NCBI GenBank assembly: GCA_947629375.1
Contig: CANRDN010000018.1
Coordinates: 1-39,969 of the forward strand
Source of the DNA: an uncultured Bacilli bacterium
GTDB lineage: Bacteria; Bacillota_I; Bacilli_A; RF39; UBA660
Length of the DNA stretch: 39,969 nt
Reading direction: 5' to 3'
Part shown: positions 25,798 to 34,191 of the stretch, in pieces
Layout: every line of letters begins with the position of its first letter
How positions within the stretch are numbered: position 1 is the stretch's first letter
The notes under the pieces: model-generated
Databases searched by the model: none
Seen by the model: only the letters and a program-made list of their open reading frames with translations
Told to the model about the DNA's origin: nothing
Program-made: the position numbers and the translations under genes

Positions 25798-27484
25798 ATT
25801 CATTATATCTCAATACTTTGACTTTTTCTTCTTTCGATAATTGAGAAACTTTATCACTTACCTTTTTTATTTCTTCATTTTCTTTAGAAAGTTCTTCTTT
25901 GAAATCTAGAAGATCTTTTTTTAATTTATCAAAATCCGGATAATCTTTGTATTTATTTTCACAGTCATTTAGTATTTTATCAATTTCTTCAATTGATGAC
26001 GATAACATATTTTTTGATGTTTCTATATCGACATTTTCAAGTCCCACTAAAGTATCTGTTTGAGTAACACGATTATAGTGCTCTTCTATTGTTTCATAAC
26101 CTAAGATATCTCTAATTGTCAAAATACTAGTTGACAACATCAAAGCAAGAGATAAAGTTCTACTTCCTAATGGTCTTAATGCATTTAATCCCATAAGAGC
26201 ATACATTCTTCGTGTTTGATTAGTAATACCTGTTCTAACATAACGGAATCTAGTCATCGGCTCCACAGTTGTCTCTATTTCGTGTTTAACTTTTTTTAAA
26301 TCTTCTAAAGCTTCTTCACGATATTTTTTTATATAATCGAAGTTAGATTTAACATTTAAAAATTTATTTAAATCTTTTTCATACTGTTCATCAGCTATAT
26401 TGATTTCATCTTTTTTAGTATTAGCTTTTGTATCTAAAACTTCTACTTTCTTATCTATCTCTTCTATTTTTTTAATTGTATGTTTATAGGTTTCAAGATA
26501 CTCTTCTAAATCTTTTCTATTTTCTTCATCAACTAATTTTTCATTAAGATGAGTTATAATTACATTTCCTTTTTCTAAGTATAAGAAATCTTTTTCAAAG
26601 AGTTTCTTTTCTTCATCACTAACTTCTTTTTTTATTTTTTCTAACTCATCAATCAATTTTTTAATTTCTAAAACAAGTGACTCAATTTCTTTTTTTTCAT
26701 TTGCTTCATCTGTATAGTTATCTAATATTTTAGTTTTAAAGTCTATAACTTTTAATTTATTTTCTAAATCGTCCAATTTCTTTTCTAATATGTTTATAGT
26801 AGAAAGATTTTCGTTTTTATTAATAATATTTTCATTATCATCATATCTTAAATGAACTTGTTCTGTCTCACTTTGTTCTTGTATTTTATTTTCTTCTATT
26901 TCTTGGGGATTTATTTTATTATCTGCTGTTTTGATTACCGAAGGGTTTTCTGTTGGAATAATAGGAATTTCAGGTAATACTTTAGGTCCTTCTTTATCTT
27001 CGAAAGGCTTACCTACGACACTTGGCTGGTCTTTAACTTCGTTATTGTCTTTAACTTCTTTAACTACTTCTTCTTTACTTTCTTCTTTTACTTTATTACC
27101 AACTTCAAAAGTGTTATCTTCTTCGATTACATTCTTTTCTTCATCAGTTACTTCTTCAATTTTTACAGAATTGTTTTTTGAAGCAATGGCTTTTAAAATC
27201 TCATATATTTTTTTATTACTATCTAAATTTTTTTCATCTATTTTATCAAGTATTAATTTATACTTTATCGGTTCACTTGTGTACTTATTTTTACTACTTG
27301 AATAGATAGTTAAATAACCGTACAAATCACTAGTAGGTTTTTTATACATAACATCTTCTATTTCTTCGTACCAAACATAGTGTTCTTCTTTAAGAAAACT
27401 CTTTTTATTTTCAAAAAAGATGTAGACATATTTATTCCTAATTTCAAAGTAACCATTTATTCCTTCTATAATTATTTTTTCCAT
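25796..27484 (-). CDS. Large coiled-coil protein with PH-like N-terminus, unknown function
   Basis: The 562-aa protein has an N-terminal beta-rich module (about 1-105; VWYEEIEDVMYKKP then GYLTIYSSS) resembling bacterial PH-like domains such as DUF4429. A Glu/Val/Pro-rich disordered linker (about 110-215) follows, then a long heptad-rich coiled coil (about 225-410), a mildly hydrophobic segment (RMYALMGLNALRPLGSRTLSLALMLSTS, about 428-455) and a second coiled coil to the end. The layout suggests a membrane-associated scaffold. Assignment is by pattern only. It follows the HAD phosphatase gene by 36 bp, across a weak hairpin, and may be cotranscribed in part. Confidence 0.8.
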   Translation of the reverse strand: MEKIIIEGINGYFEIRNKYVYIFFENKKSFLKEEHYVWYEEIEDVMYKKPTSDLYGYLTIYSSSKNKYTSEPIKYKLILDKIDEKNLDSNKKIYEILKAIASKNNSVKIEEVTDEEKNVIEEDNTFEVGNKVKEESKEEVVKEVKDNNEVKDQPSVVGKPFEDKEGPKVLPEIPIIPTENPSVIKTADNKINPQEIEENKIQEQSETEQVHLRYDDNENIINKNENLSTINILEKKLDDLENKLKVIDFKTKILDNYTDEANEKKEIESLVLEIKKLIDELEKIKKEVSDEEKKLFEKDFLYLEKGNVIITHLNEKLVDEENRKDLEEYLETYKHTIKKIEEIDKKVEVLDTKANTKKDEINIADEQYEKDLNKFLNVKSNFDYIKKYREEALEDLKKVKHEIETTVEPMTRFRYVRTGITNQTRRMYALMGLNALRPLGSRTLSLALMLSTSILTIRDILGYETIEEHYNRVTQTDTLVGLENVDIETSKNMLSSSIEEIDKILNDCENKYKDYPDFDKLKKDLLDFKEELSKENEEIKKVSDKVSQLSKEEKVKVLRYNE

Positions 27485-27497
27485 AAGAATACCTCGA

Positions 27498-27519
27498 TAA
27501 AAAGACTGAATTAACAGTC
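27498..27519 (-). terminator. Weak terminator after the HAD gene
   Basis: GACTG and CAGTC (five pairs) are followed by TTTTTA on the minus strand. The short stem suggests partial termination. Confidence 0.5.
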
Positions 27520-27520
27520 A

Positions 27521-28084
27521 TTATTTAATACATTTTATTTCGTTTTTCTTAACCATATAAGCTTTTTGTGCTAAATCAATTAATGGTCTATCACTTTCAC
27601 TATCAGTATATGTTTCCATAATTTCAAACTCTTTATATTTTTTATTCAATCTATTAATCTTTTCTTTTCCCTTGCAATTTACTCCGATAAACTTGCCGGT
27701 TTTAACATCAACTTCACTAGCAATTAAATCTTTTACCTTTAACTTTTTACAAATTTTTTCTAAAAGAAATGTTGGAGATGCTGACACAATAACATCGTTT
27801 TTATGATTCTTTTCTAAATAAAACTTCTTAATTTTTTTATCGTACTCTTCCCAAAATTCATCGAGTAACTTATCTGTATTATCAAAGTACTTCAAGAAAG
27901 AAAAGTAACTCTCTTTAACTTTAGTTTTACTTTTTAATTTAATAAAATATAAGAAATAATTAACTGTAAATTTAGGTAAGATAAGTAAACACTTTTTCTT
28001 TTTACTTAAACAAAACTTATAAAAGTCTTTTGAGGAATCACCATCATATATAGTTCCATCAAAATCATAAACATTTATCTTCAC
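27521..28084 (-). CDS. HAD-IB family phosphatase, SerB-like
   Basis: The 187-aa protein has all HAD motifs: DFDGT (Asp7, Asp9), Ser in VSASP, a Lys near the middle and the acidic pair in TDSESDRPLID. The subfamily IB cap is helical. It uses a GTG start with AGGGTG 4-6 nt upstream. In the operon it follows a UbiA-type phosphoribosyltransferase by 9 bp. HAD-IB domains are often next to, or fused with, this UbiA group, which suggests that it removes the 5-phosphate from polyprenyl-phosphoryl phosphoribose. The substrate is inferred from context only. Confidence 0.82.
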   Translation of the reverse strand: MKINVYDFDGTIYDGDSSKDFYKFCLSKKKKCLLILPKFTVNYFLYFIKLKSKTKVKESYFSFLKYFDNTDKLLDEFWEEYDKKIKKFYLEKNHKNDVIVSASPTFLLEKICKKLKVKDLIASEVDVKTGKFIGVNCKGKEKINRLNKKYKEFEIMETYTDSESDRPLIDLAQKAYMVKKNEIKCIK

Positions 28085-28093
28085 ACAATCACC

Positions 28094-28951
28094 CTATAAA
28101 TATAGTATTAAGAATACAGAAAGAACAAGTAAGAAACCAAGTACTAAAATTAATTTATCTTTTAAGATAACTTCTACTGGGTCACCACTACTTTCACTAC
28201 CTTCTATATCCATACTGTACTTCATACATACCGTAATAACAAGAGGAATTGTATAAATTAACAAATTATTGTTAGCACTTACAACATTGCTGTCAGTTGC
28301 CCACAAAGAATAAAAGATAATAGACATACATAAAAACATATACATATTCTTATCCAAAAATTCTTTGTTATAATATTCTAAAACTTTTCTTGATTTAGCA
28401 CCATTTTTATTGATCTCATTTCTTCTTTTACCAAGTCCTAGATAGAATGATATTGAAAGTACTGCTAAATATAACCAGTTAGATACTTCAATTCTTAAAA
28501 TAGATGCTCCAAATAAAACTCTTAAAACAAAACCTGATACAAGAATTAAAACATCTATTATAGGAATGTTTTTAAGCCCTAAACTGTAAGCTAAATTAAG
28601 AACAAAATAAGCAAGTAAAAAAGCAATAGATAACTTTGGAAGTTTTAAGAAATATGCAAGAGCTGCACTAACTACCACAATTAAAATAATTTCAATTATT
28701 GCACTCTTTACAGAAACTTTTCCGGATGCTATCGGTCTATTTTTCTTTGTCGGATGTTTTCTATCTTTGTCTTTATCTTTAATGTCATTAATTATATAAA
28801 TAGTACTAGCTATTAAAGAAAATACAATAAAACCATATAAAGTTTGAAGAAAATTATTAGTATTTAAAAACTTACCACTAAATATTAAAGGAACAAAAAT
28901 TAATATATTCTTAATATAGTGTTTGGGTCTCATTAATTTAATATAATTCAT
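28094..28951 (-). CDS. UbiA-family polyprenyl-phosphate phosphoribosyltransferase
   Basis: The 285-aa polytopic protein has the two Asp-rich UbiA motifs. The first is the form typical of decaprenyl-phosphate phosphoribosyltransferases: NDIKDKDKDRKHPTKKNRP (55-73) followed by IASG. The second region reads YSLGLKNIPIIDVLILVSGF then LRVLFGAS. The mycobacterial enzyme (Rv3806c) joins PRPP to decaprenyl phosphate and so starts lipid-linked ribose and arabinose donors. An equivalent reaction on undecaprenyl phosphate is likely here. The gene sits between a polytopic membrane protein and a HAD phosphatase, 9-20 bp apart from each. AGGTGAAATA precedes the ATG. Confidence 0.85.
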   Translation of the reverse strand: MNYIKLMRPKHYIKNILIFVPLIFSGKFLNTNNFLQTLYGFIVFSLIASTIYIINDIKDKDKDRKHPTKKNRPIASGKVSVKSAIIEIILIVVVSAALAYFLKLPKLSIAFLLAYFVLNLAYSLGLKNIPIIDVLILVSGFVLRVLFGASILRIEVSNWLYLAVLSISFYLGLGKRRNEINKNGAKSRKVLEYYNKEFLDKNMYMFLCMSIIFYSLWATDSNVVSANNNLLIYTIPLVITVCMKYSMDIEGSESSGDPVEVILKDKLILVLGFLLVLSVFLILYL

Positions 28952-28971
28952 TATTTCACCTGAACTTTCTA

Positions 28972-30609
28972 TTATATTGTAAACATATGTAACATAAACC
29001 TAGCAATACTTAATATTGTAGATAAATTAATTACACTTATACCTACTATAAATAATGTATATGTTATCGTCCTATTAAGCTTTAATTTTTCAATTACAAA
29101 ATCCATACCTTCTACGAATAACGGTATTGTTGCACCTGAAAAGTAAATATTAAAGAGTGGAGATATATTTACACTCCAATTTAAAATACAAAATAGAACG
29201 AAAGCAAAAATAAGCCATGATGTATTTAATTTAGTAAACAAACTTTTTCTTGATACAAAAATTCCTATTACTATTAATACAAATATACCTACTCCTAAAG
29301 GAGTTAATAAAGTTAAAACATTTGACCACCAAAATGTATTAGCAGAAATAGAAGGAAGAGCCACAATAGTACTTTGTATCATATTAATTGTTGAAATAAT
29401 ATGTTGATAAAAAGGAAATGTTTTTGAAGCGAAATCATTCATTGGTTCTGTAAGTTCTTTAAAGAAATCAAATAATAGATGAGCTTGACCTAAACATATA
29501 AAAGTAAGAACTGCTATAACTATTATCTTCAATATTTTTTTTACTTTATTCTTAAACTTGTCTTTTACTATTAATTCTCCAACTCCAGCAAATGCACTAG
29601 TTAAAATAGTACCGGAGGCACATACAATAGGAGCAGTAGACTTATCTTTCTTCGTACACAAAGTATAGAAATATAATACTAAAAAGAAAAGACATATCTG
29701 ATACTTCTCCATAAATAATGTATACGTCAAAGTAGAGAAAGAAAGCATAAATAAAATATAAACTATTTTTTTATCACTTAATTTTTTTAATAGTAAACCA
29801 CTTAAAATTAAGAATTGAGAATTTAATATTTGGAAGAAAATAGCAATTGCAAGATAGTAAATGTTACCTGAAATAAATCCTTTCAAGAAAGCTGTAAATA
29901 TTACAAATAATGGATAGGTAAAATATATAATTAAAGGATGCTGTATAGAATAATATGTCGCTGAATTAAACTGATTGTTAATTGCAAAACTAGAATCCAT
30001 TGAATAAACATTATCAAACTGTTTATAAAAACCAGGTACAACTGCATATGAAACTACAATTAAACAAATAGATATAAAAGTTGAAATAACATACGCTTTC
30101 TTATCCCAATCATCCAAAGTATGATAAAAATCTATAATCCACTTTTTACAAGCATTCAAGATAATAAGCAAATAATAAGTTAATGGAAAGAATATAAAAA
30201 TATAATATCTTAATCTAAACAAGTTTGGGTATGTTCCATCTGCCTCATACATAAGATATGTTGCTTTCGCATCATAAAATTTCTTCATAAGAATAAGACA
30301 GACAATAATACAAATAAATGAGAACAATTTATGCTCCTTAATTAACTTAAAAACTTTCTTATAAGTATACTTATATATGACTAATGAACAAATAAAAGAC
30401 ACAACTAAAGTAATATAAACATTTAATCTTTCGTAATGATTAACATTTATCAATTGAAAAGATAAGTCTGCACTTGCTAATGCCAAAAATAATCCAATTG
30501 CAACTACGATTAATTTAGTTAATTTTGGATTATTAAAAAATAATAACGAAGTATCTTTTTCTGTTTCTTTCTTCATAGTATTTGATTTTTTTTCTTCTCT
30601 TGTCTTCAT
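28972..30609 (-). CDS. Polytopic membrane protein, possible GT-C glycosyltransferase
   Basis: The 545-aa protein has a short charged tail and about twelve membrane helices. After helix 4-5 a loop contains VPGFYKQFDNVYSMDSSF and NQFNSATYYSIQHPLIIYFTYPLF, which recalls the acidic loops and membrane re-entry of GT-C enzymes using polyprenyl-phosphate sugars. No family can be named with confidence. It opens the operon with the UbiA-type enzyme and HAD phosphatase, so it is the natural candidate to transfer, or flip, a ribose unit. Start 30609 is chosen by AAGTGGTG 5 nt upstream. A perfect TTGACA-17-TATAAT promoter lies 40 bp upstream. Confidence 0.72.
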   Translation of the reverse strand: MKTREEKKSNTMKKETEKDTSLLFFNNPKLTKLIVVAIGLFLALASADLSFQLINVNHYERLNVYITLVVSFICSLVIYKYTYKKVFKLIKEHKLFSFICIIVCLILMKKFYDAKATYLMYEADGTYPNLFRLRYYIFIFFPLTYYLLIILNACKKWIIDFYHTLDDWDKKAYVISTFISICLIVVSYAVVPGFYKQFDNVYSMDSSFAINNQFNSATYYSIQHPLIIYFTYPLFVIFTAFLKGFISGNIYYLAIAIFFQILNSQFLILSGLLLKKLSDKKIVYILFMLSFSTLTYTLFMEKYQICLFFLVLYFYTLCTKKDKSTAPIVCASGTILTSAFAGVGELIVKDKFKNKVKKILKIIVIAVLTFICLGQAHLLFDFFKELTEPMNDFASKTFPFYQHIISTINMIQSTIVALPSISANTFWWSNVLTLLTPLGVGIFVLIVIGIFVSRKSLFTKLNTSWLIFAFVLFCILNWSVNISPLFNIYFSGATIPLFVEGMDFVIEKLKLNRTITYTLFIVGISVINLSTILSIARFMLHMFTI

Positions 30610-30648
30610 TTTTTCACCACTTTTAAAAGATATATCTATCACTATGTA

Positions 30649-30677
30649 ATTATATAGGTATTTAAATCTAATGTCAA
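30649..30677 (-). promoter_or_regulatory. Perfect consensus promoter of the lipid-linked ribose operon
   Basis: On the minus strand TTGACA (30672-30677), 17 bp, TATAAT (30649-30654). This is the best match to the sigma-A consensus in the window, and suggests high constitutive expression. Confidence 0.85.
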
Positions 30678-30800
30678 AGTAAAAGAATAATTAAACTCTT
30701 ATCTAGTATGATTTTTTATTAAATTTGGGCTTTTATTACGATTTTTATTGATTTTTATTTGATTTTTTGGTATTTTATTAATGTTTTTTTGGGGGTTAAT

Positions 30801-31676
30801 ATGAATAAAAAGGAACTTAATAGTATTAAAGATGTTATAGATTCTGTAGATAAAAGTTGGCCTAAAGATGTAATTGTAAGATATCTATATATAAAGTTAG
30901 CACCATTTGTCCAACACGATTTAAAATATTTTCTAGCAAGTGACGAAGAAAAATATAGGGAATACAAAGAAGGATTCATCGATAGATTTCCTGATATAGT
31001 TTGTTCCACTCTTGCCGATTTTTATGTTAAAGTTTTTAATGAATTTGATATAAGAAGTACTAAGGTTATAGCAAACAGCGCTAGAATTCCACTTTTTGCA
31101 GTAATTGTAGAGGGAGATAATGGATGGTTTTTTATTGATCCAATAAATGATTTATATAGAAATCAATATGGATTAAAACCACAAAATTTTGGAGTTATAC
31201 CATTTTATAAAACAATTAATAGAGAACATAGTGAACTAATTAAATTAGATCCATTATATGTAAAGGAAATCGATAAAGAAATTGGAAAGAATTTTGATAT
31301 GATATTTTTAGATCCCTTATTTGAACTTTTACATAAAGAATTTGCCAACAGAAATAAAGCTTATGACTTCTTTGAGGTCTCTAAAACTGAACCAATGAAA
31401 CTTTTAGAAAAGAAAATAGAATATATAAGTAGAGAACTAATTAATCTAGGACAAGTAAATGGAGTATATGAAAGAAGTCAAATGTATCTTTATTTTAGAA
31501 ATTATCTTTTAGATAGAAACGAAAAAGAACACACTGTAGCAATAATAGAAAAAGGTGATAAAAATCACCATATAACATTTATGGTTCTACCAAATGATGA
31601 AGAACCAATCAGATATATCGAAGAAAAAGATAGTAAGGGATATAAATTGAAAAAAGAAAAAAGTCTACATAAGTAA
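30801..31676 (+). CDS. Unknown protein with transglutaminase-like pattern
   Basis: The 291-aa protein is cytoplasmic. Residues about 65-130 follow the order of a transglutaminase/papain-like fold: a Cys before a helix (PDIVCSTLADFYVKVF), a strand turn, and WFFIDPINDLYR, which resembles the Asp-bearing strand. The His expected at the start of the middle strand is not found (IPLFAVIVEGDNGW). The C-terminal half is unassigned. It may be a catalytically altered member of that fold or an unrelated protein. Start 30801 follows GGGGG at 5 nt; a possible promoter TTGATT-17-TATTTT lies upstream. Confidence 0.75.
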   Translation: MNKKELNSIKDVIDSVDKSWPKDVIVRYLYIKLAPFVQHDLKYFLASDEEKYREYKEGFIDRFPDIVCSTLADFYVKVFNEFDIRSTKVIANSARIPLFAVIVEGDNGWFFIDPINDLYRNQYGLKPQNFGVIPFYKTINREHSELIKLDPLYVKEIDKEIGKNFDMIFLDPLFELLHKEFANRNKAYDFFEVSKTEPMKLLEKKIEYISRELINLGQVNGVYERSQMYLYFRNYLLDRNEKEHTVAIIEKGDKNHHITFMVLPNDEEPIRYIEEKDSKGYKLKKEKSLHK

Positions 31677-31699
31677 TAAATGTAGGCTTTTATTTTTTT
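31659..31699. terminator. Bidirectional terminator, 12-bp stem
   Basis: AAAAGTCTACAT pairs with ATGTAGGCTTTT (one G-T pair) across a nine-base loop. A run of seven T follows on the plus strand. It ends the plus-strand gene and overlaps the stop of the minus-strand gene at 31690. Confidence 0.85.
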
Positions 31700-32730
31700 A
31701 ATGTTTCTAAGTTAATTTGAGCAATTCTTTCTTTATCTTTATTTACTTTTCTTAAGCAAAAAGATACAGCCATCTCACTTTTAGAATTAAGTTTAGAAAA
31801 TTTTAAGTAGTTCTTATCTTCAAGCAAATGATGAAAGATAGAATCGATAGTTTCTATTTTTTCTTCATCTAATAAAGCTAAACAAGCTCTTAAATAACAT
31901 TGTCTCAAAATAATAGAAGTTCTTTTTTCTGGGTCAGCATAATCGTGATTCTCGATATCTAAGATTCTTGCTATCTGTTCACTAGCTTCATCATAGCAAT
32001 GACGATTTCTTAAAATATCATACAATTCTTTACCAGCATCTGTTATAAGGGATACGAAAGGTGATGAAATAGTTATTGTCTCGGAAGTTTCAAAATCTGT
32101 TTCAAGCATTTCTTTTTCTATTTCTTTATTAATAAAAGAAGTTTGGTACTTTGCTCTTACTAGATTATCTCTAATAGAGGAATTAGTTTTTATTTTTGAA
32201 TACTCATCTATTAATGCTACAAAGATATGGAATAAATCTTTATTAAGTGACTTATAGATTTCTGTATTTTGATATATTGCAGATGATATCGTATCTTCAG
32301 CATTAGAATCCCCAACCGACTCTAAAAAGTTCTTAACGCTTTCAGGGACCATTTCTACATAAGCTTTATCATTATAGACAATTATTTTTACAAAGTAAGA
32401 TAATATTCTTCTCATTACTCTACTTCTCTGATCTTGTGTTATTAAGTATTCGATATCTTCATCAAATGAGTCATTAAAGAAATGTTTGGCAATATATTCA
32501 GTTAAATTTTGACATTTAGTAACAGTTAAGTTTTCTTTACTATATAACTCTTCTTCTACTTCTAAAGATATTTTTAAATATTCAAGAAGTTTAGAATATT
32601 CTTCTGAATCCTTTTGATTATTTATTTCAAGTTCTGCAAGTCTTTCATATAGTTTATCGATTGATGAAGTTGTCTTTATTAATTCATTAAGCCACTCGAT
32701 ATCATTTTTTGTTATATTTATTTGTTCCAT
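31690..32730 (-). CDS. Helical protein of unknown function
   Basis: The 346-aa protein is predicted to be almost entirely alpha-helical, acidic, with no membrane helices or signal peptide. The N-terminal part (about 15-90) looks coiled-coil-like, and the middle and C-terminal parts show repeated helix pairs (for example SIILRQCYLRACLALLDEEKI near 280-300) like TPR or HEAT-type solenoids. No family is recognised. The ribosome binding site AAGGGG lies 7 nt before the ATG. Its promoter is embedded in the metK terminator. Confidence 0.78.
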   Translation of the reverse strand: MEQINITKNDIEWLNELIKTTSSIDKLYERLAELEINNQKDSEEYSKLLEYLKISLEVEEELYSKENLTVTKCQNLTEYIAKHFFNDSFDEDIEYLITQDQRSRVMRRILSYFVKIIVYNDKAYVEMVPESVKNFLESVGDSNAEDTISSAIYQNTEIYKSLNKDLFHIFVALIDEYSKIKTNSSIRDNLVRAKYQTSFINKEIEKEMLETDFETSETITISSPFVSLITDAGKELYDILRNRHCYDEASEQIARILDIENHDYADPEKRTSIILRQCYLRACLALLDEEKIETIDSIFHHLLEDKNYLKFSKLNSKSEMAVSFCLRKVNKDKERIAQINLETLKK

Positions 32731-32758
32731 AATAATCCCCTTTTTTAAGTGATAAAAC

Positions 32759-32794
32759 GCCCGTTATTATACAATAAAACGGGCTATTTGTAAA
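32759..32794 (-). promoter_or_regulatory. metK terminator with an embedded promoter
   Basis: GCCCGTT (32759-32765) pairs with AACGGGC (32778-32784) and the minus strand continues GTTTTA, a weak terminator for metK. The loop contains TATAAT on the minus strand (32766-32771), and TTTACA lies 17 bp upstream (32789-32794). One short segment therefore both stops metK and starts the next gene. Confidence 0.65.
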
Positions 32795-32825
32795 GCAAAT
32801 TAGTACTTGCTACATCACTATCATA

Positions 32826-33938
32826 TTACTTTTTTAGTTTTATTATTTTTTCCCAAGGAAGACTACTATCTCCAAAGTGATGTTTTTTAGTTACATCGTA
32901 GTAATTAAGATGTTTTAAATTCAAAGTTTCAATTATACTTTTTGGAGAAAAATCAAAGTTTTTATCTATTATCTTTTCTATTTCTTCTTCACTTATTTTA
33001 TTGGTGTTAAAGCAGTCGATATCCACCATTACTGGAGAAGACATTCCAATAGCGTATGCTACTCTTACTTCACATAAAGAGGCCAGTCCTGCTGCAACAA
33101 TATTTTTTGCTACATATCTAGCGTAATATGCTGCACTTCTATCCACTTTTGTGTAGTCCTTGCCAGATAGTGCTCCACCACCATTATGAGCAATACCACC
33201 ATAAGAATCGACCATTATTTTTCTACCAGTAAGTCCAGAGTCACCAGCAGGTCCTCCTATTACAAACCTACCTGTTGGATTTATTAATATAGTTGTCTTC
33301 TTCATATACTTTTTAGGTATTACTTCGTCGATAACTTTTTCTTTTATTTCTTTCTTTAAAAGTTCTAAGTCTTTATCTTCATCGTGTTGACAAGATACTA
33401 CAACAGTTTTGACTGTTACTTCATCATCATTTTTAGCAATCGTTACTTGGGCTTTACCATCAGGTCTAATACCTTTTATTATTCCATTTAATCTTACATA
33501 CTCGAGTCTATCAGTTAGTTTATGAGCAAGGTTGTGCACTAGTGGCATAAAGTTTTCTGTTTCATTAGTCGCATACCCATACATTATTCCTTGGTCTCCT
33601 GCTCCCGTATCCTCTTTATCTACTCCTTGAGCAATATCAGGGGATTGCGTTGAAATATCTTTTATTATCTTACAGGTATTTCCATTAAATAAAAGGGAGT
33701 CATCGTTATATCCTACAACATTTATGACATTTCTTACTACTTCATCAATATCAACTTTTGCCCTACTTGTTATTTCACCAATTATGTAGACTTTATTTTT
33801 TCCAAGTGCTACTTCACAGGCAACTTTAGAAGATTCATCTTGCTTTAAATAAGCATCTAATATTGAATCTGCAATTAAATCGCTTAATTTATCTGGGTGA
33901 CCACATGTAACAGATTCTGTTGTAAATAATTTTTCCAT
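32826..33938 (-). CDS. metK: S-adenosylmethionine synthetase
   Basis: MetK forms S-adenosylmethionine from methionine and ATP. The 370-aa protein is slightly shorter than usual (380-400) but has every motif: TSESVTCGHPDKLSD-type start (TTESVTCGHPDKLSD), the GAGDQGIMYGYA signature, FVIGGPAGDSGLTGRKIMVDSYGG and the P-loop-like HNGGGALSGKDYTKVDRSAAY. The ribosome binding site GGAGG lies 7 nt before the ATG. A SAM-I riboswitch with terminator lies in the leader, so transcription should stop when SAM is plentiful. Confidence 0.97.
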   Translation of the reverse strand: MEKLFTTESVTCGHPDKLSDLIADSILDAYLKQDESSKVACEVALGKNKVYIIGEITSRAKVDIDEVVRNVINVVGYNDDSLLFNGNTCKIIKDISTQSPDIAQGVDKEDTGAGDQGIMYGYATNETENFMPLVHNLAHKLTDRLEYVRLNGIIKGIRPDGKAQVTIAKNDDEVTVKTVVVSCQHDEDKDLELLKKEIKEKVIDEVIPKKYMKKTTILINPTGRFVIGGPAGDSGLTGRKIMVDSYGGIAHNGGGALSGKDYTKVDRSAAYYARYVAKNIVAAGLASLCEVRVAYAIGMSSPVMVDIDCFNTNKISEEEIEKIIDKNFDFSPKSIIETLNLKHLNYYDVTKKHHFGDSSLPWEKIIKLKK

Positions 33939-33963
33939 ATATACCTCCTTCTAAATTTACCTT

Positions 33964-34095
33964 AAAAAAACATTTGAAGATAATCTCCAAATGTTAGATT
34001 ATCCTTATCTTTCGGTATTACCGTAGGATTTAGCACCTAAATAAATAGGTTGCTGGACTTCACAGGGCCTATTCCCTCCATCACTCATAATAAGG
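33964..34095 (-). ncRNA. SAM-I (S-box) riboswitch with expression-platform terminator
   Basis: Read on the minus strand, the aptamer spans 34095-34003 with P1 formed by CCTTAT and ATAAGG. Conserved S-box elements are in order: ATGGAGGGA (34071-34079), GGCCC with TGAAG, CCAGCAACC, GGTGCTAAATCC, and GAAAGATAAG closing P1. A terminator follows: AACATTTG pairs with CAAATGTT, extended inward to a 12-bp stem and ending in seven T (33964-33995). GATAATCT next to P1 can compete with the terminator stem as antiterminator. Its promoter -10 is probably TGCTACAAT at 34124-34132. Confidence 0.96.
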
Positions 34096-34157
34096 TAAAT
34101 TTATAAAAATTATTTATACAAGTATTGTAGCACAAAATATAAAAAAGAAAAGTAAAT

Positions 34158-34191
34158 TTAAAAGAAGAAGCTTTTAATACAAAAAGGCTTC
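34158..34191 (-). terminator. Terminator of the DUF262 gene
   Basis: GAAGC (187-191 of the 34-kb block) pairs with GCTTC, with four more A-T pairs beyond a one-base bulge, and TTCTTTT follows on the minus strand. The stop codon of the gene lies in the loop. Confidence 0.65.
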
